DNA from: Terriglobus sp.
Lineage (GTDB): Bacteria > Acidobacteriota > Terriglobia > Terriglobales > Acidobacteriaceae
Assembly (NCBI GenBank): GCA_026225595.1
Contig: JAMFTB010000284.1
Coordinates: forward strand, 1 to 35,214
Direction of reading: 5' to 3'
DNA length: 35,214 nt
The notes under the pieces were generated by a model. The model made no database searches, had not been told where the DNA came from, and worked only from the letters and a program-made list of their open reading frames with translations. Shown here in pieces: positions 26,919-35,214 of this stretch. Position numbers and translations under genes: made by a program. Position 1 is the stretch's first letter; every line of letters begins with the position of its first letter.

Positions 26919-27701
26919 CTATTCTACGAGCGCGGGCGCGGTGAACTCCGGCGTTGCGGCGATTAACGACTGCGTATACGCCTCGCGCGGATGCTCGCAC
27001 ACGGCAACCGCATCCCCGGTTTCCACCAGCCTGCCGTGGTGCAGCACCGCAACGCGGTCGCACAGGTAACGCACCAGCGGCATGGAATGCGAGATGAACA
27101 GGCACGTAAGTCCACGCGTGCGCTGCAGCGTCCGCAGCAGGTTGATGACCTGCGCGCCCACGCTCACGTCCAGCGCGCTCACCGGCTCGTCCAGCACCAG
27201 AAACTCCGGCTGCAGCGCCAGCGCACGCGCAATGTTGATGCGTTGCCGCTGGCCTCCGCTGAACTGGTGCGGATAGCGTGGCAGCGCCGCTGCATCCAGG
27301 CCAACTTCCTCCAGCATGGCGGTCAGCTTCGCGTCCAGCTCTGCGCCGTGCAATTGCACATCGTTGTGGATGGCGAACGGCTCCGCAAGAATGTCGCGCA
27401 CACGCATCCGCGGATCAAGCGCGGCAAAGGGATCTTGAAAGACCACGCCCATGCGCCGCCGCAGCGCCTTCATCTGCGCGTCTGATGCGTGCAGCACATC
27501 GATGCCGTCAAAGTGGACGCTGCCTGCTGTGGGCTCAACCAGCCGCAGCACCATGCGCGCCACGGTGCTTTTGCCGCTGCCGCTCTCGCCCACCAGGCCA
27601 AGGATTTCGCCGCGCGCAATGCTCAGACTCACGTCGCTTACAACGCGCGAGGAGCCGTACTGCTTGACGAGACCTTCGGCAATGAGCAGCGGTGCAGCCA
27701 T
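26919..27701 (-). CDS. ABC transporter ATP-binding protein (oligopeptide DppF/OppF-like)
   Basis: Walker A GLVGESGSGKST; VVFQDPFAALDPRMRVRDIL; FSGGQRQRINIARAL; LDEPVSALD. Confidence 0.92.
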   Translation of the reverse strand: MAAPLLIAEGLVKQYGSSRVVSDVSLSIARGEILGLVGESGSGKSTVARMVLRLVEPTAGSVHFDGIDVLHASDAQMKALRRRMGVVFQDPFAALDPRMRVRDILAEPFAIHNDVQLHGAELDAKLTAMLEEVGLDAAALPRYPHQFSGGQRQRINIARALALQPEFLVLDEPVSALDVSVGAQVINLLRTLQRTRGLTCLFISHSMPLVRYLCDRVAVLHHGRLVETGDAVAVCEHPREAYTQSLIAATPEFTAPALVE

Positions 27702-27745
27702 ACGCCGGATGCTATCACCGGCCCATTCGCGATAGCCTTATCCGC

Positions 27746-28132
27746 ATGGCAATCCTGCGCGCATTTCTGGTGCTGCTGCTCGCTCAACTCGTGGGCGAGG
27801 CGCTGCACCGCGCGCTGCATCTGCCGCTGCCCGGCCCGGTACTGGGCATGGCATTGCTCGCTGCCGTGTTGCTCCTCCGCAGGCGCGAGCCGGACGAAGC
27901 GCTGGTCACCACATCCAACGGCCTGCTTCGCTGGCTTGGATTACTCTTCGTGCCTGCCGGTGCAGGCGTGGTTGCAAACCTGCCGTTGCTGCGCTCTGCA
28001 TGGCTGCCTATCGTTGTTGCACTGGTGGTCTCAACGGTCCTCACAGCATCGGTCACGGCGCTTGTCATGCAGGCGCTGCAGCGCCGTGGCGAGCGCGTTG
28101 TGATGGAACCGTTGAAGGAGACGCAGCCATGA
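27746..28132 (+). CDS. lrgA: CidA/LrgA family protein
   Basis: LAQLVGEALHRALHLPLPGPVLGMALL...LFVPAGAGVV; overlaps lrgB by 4 nt. Confidence 0.85.
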   Translation: MAILRAFLVLLLAQLVGEALHRALHLPLPGPVLGMALLAAVLLLRRREPDEALVTTSNGLLRWLGLLFVPAGAGVVANLPLLRSAWLPIVVALVVSTVLTASVTALVMQALQRRGERVVMEPLKETQP

Positions 28133-28830
28133 TCAGCACGCTGCATGTCGAACCACTCTTCCTGTTGAGCTACACCATCGCCGCATATCTCATTGGCGTA
28201 TGGCTGCAACGCCGTACCAAGGTTGCATTGGCGAATCCGACGCTCATCGCCATCGTCTTTGTTGGCCTGCTGCTTTGGGTTACGCACATGCCTTATGCCA
28301 CCTACTTCGCGAATGTCCAGCTGCTGCACTTTCTGCTGGGGCCGGCTACTGTCGCGCTGGCCATCCCCATGGTGCTCTCGCTGGAGCATCTGCGCCGCGG
28401 CCTGGTGCCCACGCTGGCTGCACTGCTGGCAGGCTGCGTCACCGGCGCGGTCAGCGCGTACGCGCTCGTCCGCCTGTGCGGAGGCACCCCGCAGCTTGCG
28501 CTCTCCATGCTGCCCAAGTCGCTCACCACACCCATCGCCATGGGCGTGTCGGACGCCATCGGCGGCATCCCATCGCTCTCCGCGGTCTTCGGTATTACAG
28601 CGGGTATCCTGGTGGCGGTCATGCTGCCATCGCTGCTGAGACTGCTGCGTGTCACGGATCCCGCAGCCACGGGCCTGGCCGCAGGCACAGCTGGCAGCGG
28701 CATTGCAGCGGCTTCGGTCATCCCTCTTGGGCCCATCCCCGCAGCTTTTGCGGGAGTCGCCATCGGGGTCAACGGCCTGCTCACCGCGACGCTTGCGCCT
28801 CTACTGGCGCGTCTGTTTGCCCACTGGTAG
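28129..28830 (+). CDS. lrgB: LrgB family protein
   Basis: LLGPATVALAIPM...MLPKSLTTPIAMGVSDAIGGIPSLSAVFGITAGI. Confidence 0.92.
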   Translation: MISTLHVEPLFLLSYTIAAYLIGVWLQRRTKVALANPTLIAIVFVGLLLWVTHMPYATYFANVQLLHFLLGPATVALAIPMVLSLEHLRRGLVPTLAALLAGCVTGAVSAYALVRLCGGTPQLALSMLPKSLTTPIAMGVSDAIGGIPSLSAVFGITAGILVAVMLPSLLRLLRVTDPAATGLAAGTAGSGIAAASVIPLGPIPAAFAGVAIGVNGLLTATLAPLLARLFAHW

Positions 28831-28835
28831 AGCGT

Positions 28836-29219
28836 CTACGGTGTGTTGGGGCGGCGCTCGACGTTCACGCGGATCACGGCCTTCGACGCAATCGCTTCAC
28901 CATCGCGCATTGCGGGCTTGAAGCGGTATCGCTGCACAGCCTCAACCGCGCGCGCGTCGATGCAATCGTTGCCGGAGCTCTTTGTCATTTCCACATCGGC
29001 TGCGGTTCCGTCGATGGTCACCGTCATCTTCAACAAAACGGTCGCGGGCTGGTCCAGCGCGGCTTTTCCGCAGCTTTTGAAGTCGGGCGCGGGATTCTCC
29101 ACAACGGCGGGCGGCGTCGCACCCTGTTGGGGAGCCGCCGCGCCCTGCTGGGCAACCGCAGCGGTAGAGTACAACAGCAAAGACAGCACGCAGGACCTGA
29201 TCATCCGGGGATGATACAT
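28836..29219 (-). CDS. Secreted TonB C-terminal-like protein
   Basis: Signal peptide then VLLKMTVTIDGTAADVEMTKSSGNDCIDARAVEAVQRYRFKPAMRDGEAI. Confidence 0.75.
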   Translation of the reverse strand: MYHPRMIRSCVLSLLLYSTAAVAQQGAAAPQQGATPPAVVENPAPDFKSCGKAALDQPATVLLKMTVTIDGTAADVEMTKSSGNDCIDARAVEAVQRYRFKPAMRDGEAIASKAVIRVNVERRPNTP

Positions 29220-29284
29220 ACGTTGTTCTCCATTTGAATTAACACTTGTGTGAAACGCCTTGCGCGCAGCATCATCAACTATCC

Positions 29285-30595
29285 ATGCCTAGCCCAAGTG
29301 ACAAGCCGCGGAACACACCGCGCCAGGTGCTCTTCGCCAGCCTCGTCGGAACCACCGTCGAGTTCTTTGACTTTTACATCTACGCCACAGCCGCGGTCAT
29401 CGTCTTTCCCAAGCTGTTCTTTCCAGCGACGGACGCCACCGCTGCAACGCTGGCCTCGCTGGCTACCTTTGCCATTGCGTTCATTGCGCGGCCCATTGGT
29501 GGCGTGCTGTTTGGCCACTTTGGCGACCGCATTGGACGCAAGGCAACGCTGGTGCTCGCGCTGTCGACCATGGGGCTTTCGACCGTAGCTGTGGGCGTGC
29601 TGCCCACGTATAAGACTGCCGGTGTAATTGCGTCCCTGCTGCTGGCGCTGTGCCGCTTTGGGCAGGGCATTGGCCTGGGTGGCGAGTGGGGCGGCGCGGT
29701 GCTGCTGGCGACGGAGAATGCGCCGCCGGGCAAGCGCGCTTGGTACGGCATGTTTCCGCAGCTGGGCGCGCCCATTGGATTCTTCCTCTCAAGCATGGTG
29801 TTTCTGCTGCTTTCCAAGTGGCTGACACCTGCGCAGTTCCTTAGCTTTGGCTGGCGGTTGCCGTTTCTTGCCAGCGGCGTTCTTGTGCTGCTGGGCCTGT
29901 ACGTGCGGCTCACCATTACGGAGACGCCGGTCTTTGCCGCTGCGCTGGAGAAGCGGCAGGCCGTGAAGGTGCCCATCGCGACGATTGTGACCAAGCACTT
30001 TGGAGTGCTGGTTGCCGCCACCCTTTCCTGCCTGGCAACGTTCGTTGTCTTCTACCTCATGATCGTCTTCACGCTCAGCTGGGCCACGGGAGCGCTGCAT
30101 TACAGCAAGAACGACTTTATTGAGATGCAGCTGATCGGCGTGGTCTTCTTCGCACTCACCATACCTGCTGCAGCGTTGCTGGCAGAGCATGGGCGCAAGC
30201 GCGTGATGATTGGCATCAGCGCGGCCATCGTTGTGTTTGGCCTGTTCTTTGCGCGGCTGTTTGAGGCAGGCCACGGCGGCGCGCTGGCCCTGCTCATCAT
30301 TGGCCTGTCGCTGATGGGTATGACCTACGGCCCGCTGGGCACGGTGCTGAGTGAGTTGTTTCCAACGCCTGTGCGTTACACCGGCAGCTCTCTGGCGTTC
30401 AGCATCGCGGGCATCCTGGGTGCGTCGCTTACGCCGTACATTGCAACGCGGCTTGCCACCACGTACGGCCTGCAGTCCGTGGGTTACTACCTTTCAGGAT
30501 CAGCGGTGCTCAGCATCATCGGCCTGCTGGCCATCCGCGAGACGAAGCATGAGGATTTTGGTGTTGTCGCGAGTACTGTTGCGGAAGCGCCATAG
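29285..30595 (+). CDS. MFS transporter, metabolite:H+ symporter (MHS) type
   Basis: SLVGTTVEFFDFYIYATAAVIVFPKLFFP...ARPIGGVLFGHFGDRIGRKATLV...GLGGEWGGAVLLATENAP. Confidence 0.92.
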   Translation: MPSPSDKPRNTPRQVLFASLVGTTVEFFDFYIYATAAVIVFPKLFFPATDATAATLASLATFAIAFIARPIGGVLFGHFGDRIGRKATLVLALSTMGLSTVAVGVLPTYKTAGVIASLLLALCRFGQGIGLGGEWGGAVLLATENAPPGKRAWYGMFPQLGAPIGFFLSSMVFLLLSKWLTPAQFLSFGWRLPFLASGVLVLLGLYVRLTITETPVFAAALEKRQAVKVPIATIVTKHFGVLVAATLSCLATFVVFYLMIVFTLSWATGALHYSKNDFIEMQLIGVVFFALTIPAAALLAEHGRKRVMIGISAAIVVFGLFFARLFEAGHGGALALLIIGLSLMGMTYGPLGTVLSELFPTPVRYTGSSLAFSIAGILGASLTPYIATRLATTYGLQSVGYYLSGSAVLSIIGLLAIRETKHEDFGVVASTVAEAP

Positions 30596-30632
30596 TCCTG
30601 CGGCGTGTCGCAATTCATACTGAATCACCAAA

Positions 30633-30652
30633 ATCGTTAAAATTTTCACGAT
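30633..30652. promoter_or_regulatory. Candidate operator palindrome upstream of the GH18 gene
   Basis: ATCGTTAAAATTTTCACGAT; 20 bp palindrome with one mismatched pair, 71 bp before the ATG. Confidence 0.4.
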
Positions 30653-30722
30653 AGCTGCGGCTTATGGCAGGCAACTGAAGGTCGCGGTGTGGGCGCAATT
30701 CGCGTCTAATGGAAAGAACCGC

Positions 30723-32075
30723 ATGATTCGCCTACGCCACCTCATCCCGATGCTTGCTGTTTGCCTGTGCGCGGGCCATGCTGTCTCGCAGGTGCCTGCG
30801 CCGGAGCGGGATGCCGTAGAGCGTGTGGCCTCACCGCATGTTCCAACCCCGCCTGCGGATGAGAAGAAGATGGAGCGTGCAGATGCTGTGCCGCGCACGG
30901 AGATTGTCGGCTACTTTCCGCAGTGGGGCGTCTACAACCGGCGCTATGTGCCGCTGGACCTGGTGAAGAGCGGCGCAATCAAGTCGCTGACGCAGATTGA
31001 TTACGCCCAAGGCAACATCAAAGACAGCGCGTGCGTCGTCGCCGATCCGCAGGCGGACATGAACCTCATCTACAAGGCAGAGGACTCTATCGACGGCAAC
31101 GCCGACGATCCGAATGCTCCGCTGCGCGGTAACTTCCACCAGCTGCAGCTGCTGCGCAAGCTCTATCCAAAGCTGCGCATCATCATCTCGCTTGAGGGCA
31201 AGAAAGGTCTGTTTGAAGAGGCGGCCAAGCCTGAGAATCGCGTGGCCTTTGTGCACTCGTGCATGGCGCGCTTTCTTGAGGGGCACCTGGCGCTGGGCGT
31301 GGAAGCCCCGCACCTCTTCGACGGTATTGATGTGGACTGGGAGTATCCCGACGCAGCGCATGCTGAGGATTTCTACGGCCTGCTGGCGGAGTTTCGCAAG
31401 CAGATGGATGCCATCGGCTACAAGAGCGCGGAGCTGCGCGCCGGCACTAATCGGCGCGGCTTTACTCTCTCCATTGCAAGCGGAGCGAATCATAAGGCGA
31501 TCGATCCCATCAACTGGGCGCGCGTGGCCGCCAGCGCAGACCAGATCGGCGTAATGACCTACGACTTCCAGGGACCGTGGTCGCACGACACAGGCTTCGT
31601 TGCGCCGCTGCGTTCGACCGATCCCCACGTGGACACGGTATCGACCGTGATCAGCGCCTACCTTGCAGGTGGAGCGCCGCCGCGCAAGCTGTTGCTGGGC
31701 CTGCCGTTTTACGCATACCAATGGCACAACGTTCCGGACAATCCAACGCACGGCCTCTACAGCAAGGGCGACCCGATCCACGGCAACCTGAACCAGTCCA
31801 CCGCTGCGTCGCTATTGCAGAACGAAGATGCAGAGCTGTACCGCGATCCCGCATCGCAGGCGCCGTGGATCTACGACGGTGACAACTTCCTGACCTTTGA
31901 AGACGCGGTGTCGCTGAAGGCGAAGCGCGAATACACGGAACAGCTCAAGCTGGGCGGCATGATGGTGTGGGAGCTGAGCGGCGACACCATTGACGCACAG
32001 CTGCTGCGCGCATTGACGAAACCAGCAGCACCTGAATCCGCACGCGGCGCAACGCATTCGCAGTCACCGGAATAA
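30723..32075 (+). CDS. Secreted glycoside hydrolase family 18 protein (chitinase-like)
   Basis: Signal peptide MIRLRHLIPMLAVCLCAGHAVSQ; VGYFPQWGVYNRRY; catalytic DGIDVDWEYPD; MTYDFQGPW. Confidence 0.93.
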   Translation: MIRLRHLIPMLAVCLCAGHAVSQVPAPERDAVERVASPHVPTPPADEKKMERADAVPRTEIVGYFPQWGVYNRRYVPLDLVKSGAIKSLTQIDYAQGNIKDSACVVADPQADMNLIYKAEDSIDGNADDPNAPLRGNFHQLQLLRKLYPKLRIIISLEGKKGLFEEAAKPENRVAFVHSCMARFLEGHLALGVEAPHLFDGIDVDWEYPDAAHAEDFYGLLAEFRKQMDAIGYKSAELRAGTNRRGFTLSIASGANHKAIDPINWARVAASADQIGVMTYDFQGPWSHDTGFVAPLRSTDPHVDTVSTVISAYLAGGAPPRKLLLGLPFYAYQWHNVPDNPTHGLYSKGDPIHGNLNQSTAASLLQNEDAELYRDPASQAPWIYDGDNFLTFEDAVSLKAKREYTEQLKLGGMMVWELSGDTIDAQLLRALTKPAAPESARGATHSQSPE

Positions 32076-32094
32076 GTCCCGGCACAAGACAAAC

Positions 32095-32135
32095 AAGAAG
32101 AGCTCGCTGGAATCCCCAGCGAGCTCTCTTCGTTT
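32095..32135. terminator. Bidirectional intrinsic terminator between convergent GH18 and gyrB genes
   Basis: AGAGCTCGCTGG-AATCC-CCAGCGAGCTCT flanked by AAGAAG and CTTCGTTTG. Confidence 0.75.
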
Positions 32136-32150
32136 GTGTTGTGTCGTTTT

Positions 32151-34910
<2,760 letters not shown>

Positions 34911-34943
34911 TCATTCTACCATTTCGGGGCGGTGAAACGGAGT

Positions 34944-35034
34944 GCAGAACGCGGTGGTCGCGGAGTATCCCGCGGTGTTCGCAAAGTCGTCCTTCCGAGC
35001 CCTCCGCGAGGACACCGCGACCACCGCGTTCTGC
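34944..35034. repeat. Palindromic element between gyrB and rpmI
   Basis: Perfect 20 bp arms GCAGAACGCGGTGGTCGCGG (34944-34963) / CCGCGACCACCGCGTTCTGC (35015-35034). Confidence 0.88.
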
Positions 35035-35152
35035 CTTTTCTCGCTGAAAGTAACGGAATCTGCGCTACAATTAGAGGGTTGTCCAGAACACCGGGCGGCG
35101 CACACAGCGAACCGGGTTCCTCCGCGTTCAGCTCAAGACAGGAACCACCCCA

Positions 35153-35214
35153 ATGCCTAAGATGAAGACTCACTCAGGGGCTGCAAAGCGCTTCAGCAAG
35201 ACTGGTACCGGCAA
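35153..35214 (+). CDS. rpmI: 50S ribosomal protein bL35, N-terminal fragment (runs off window)
   Basis: MPKMKTHSGAAKRFSKTGTG; AGGA ribosome-binding site 9 nt upstream. Confidence 0.92.
   Translation, partial: MPKMKTHSGAAKRFSKTGTG

Noticed and set aside
28200-29237. 345 aa plus-strand ORF
   Set aside because: Overlaps lrgB in another frame and the TonB-like gene antisense; low-complexity biased composition
30831-31781. 316 aa minus-strand ORF
   Set aside because: Antisense to the GH18 gene, which has clear catalytic motifs

Overview
This is a GC-rich, gene-dense bacterial chromosomal segment. Gene content suggests Acidobacteriota/Terriglobia, which is an inference. Recognisable genes include split isc genes (iscX, fdx, hscA), yceD-rpmF-plsX, dnaG, three tandem RidA paralogs, dut, an lrgA/lrgB pair, several MFS transporters, a GH18 glycosidase, gyrB, and the start of rpmI at the right edge. 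I saw no CRISPR array, tRNA, rRNA, transposase, phage or obvious defence island. The most interesting signals are non-coding. (1) A ~1.1 kb gap between yceD and an unusual protein (basic disordered N-terminus plus degenerate receiver-like C-terminus) has no convincing ORF but contains serial hairpins and a strong intrinsic terminator. (2) A ~180 bp intergenic palindrome occurs three times; its internal hairpins show compensatory changes and it looks like a two-way terminator. (3) Other palindromic repeat types lie between genes, and one supplies a gene's stop codon. (4) A TonB-like gene is interrupted by a single in-frame TAA. (5) Three GCGATCGC octamers sit at exact 20 bp spacing. No database search or folding program was run; family names come from reading the translations.
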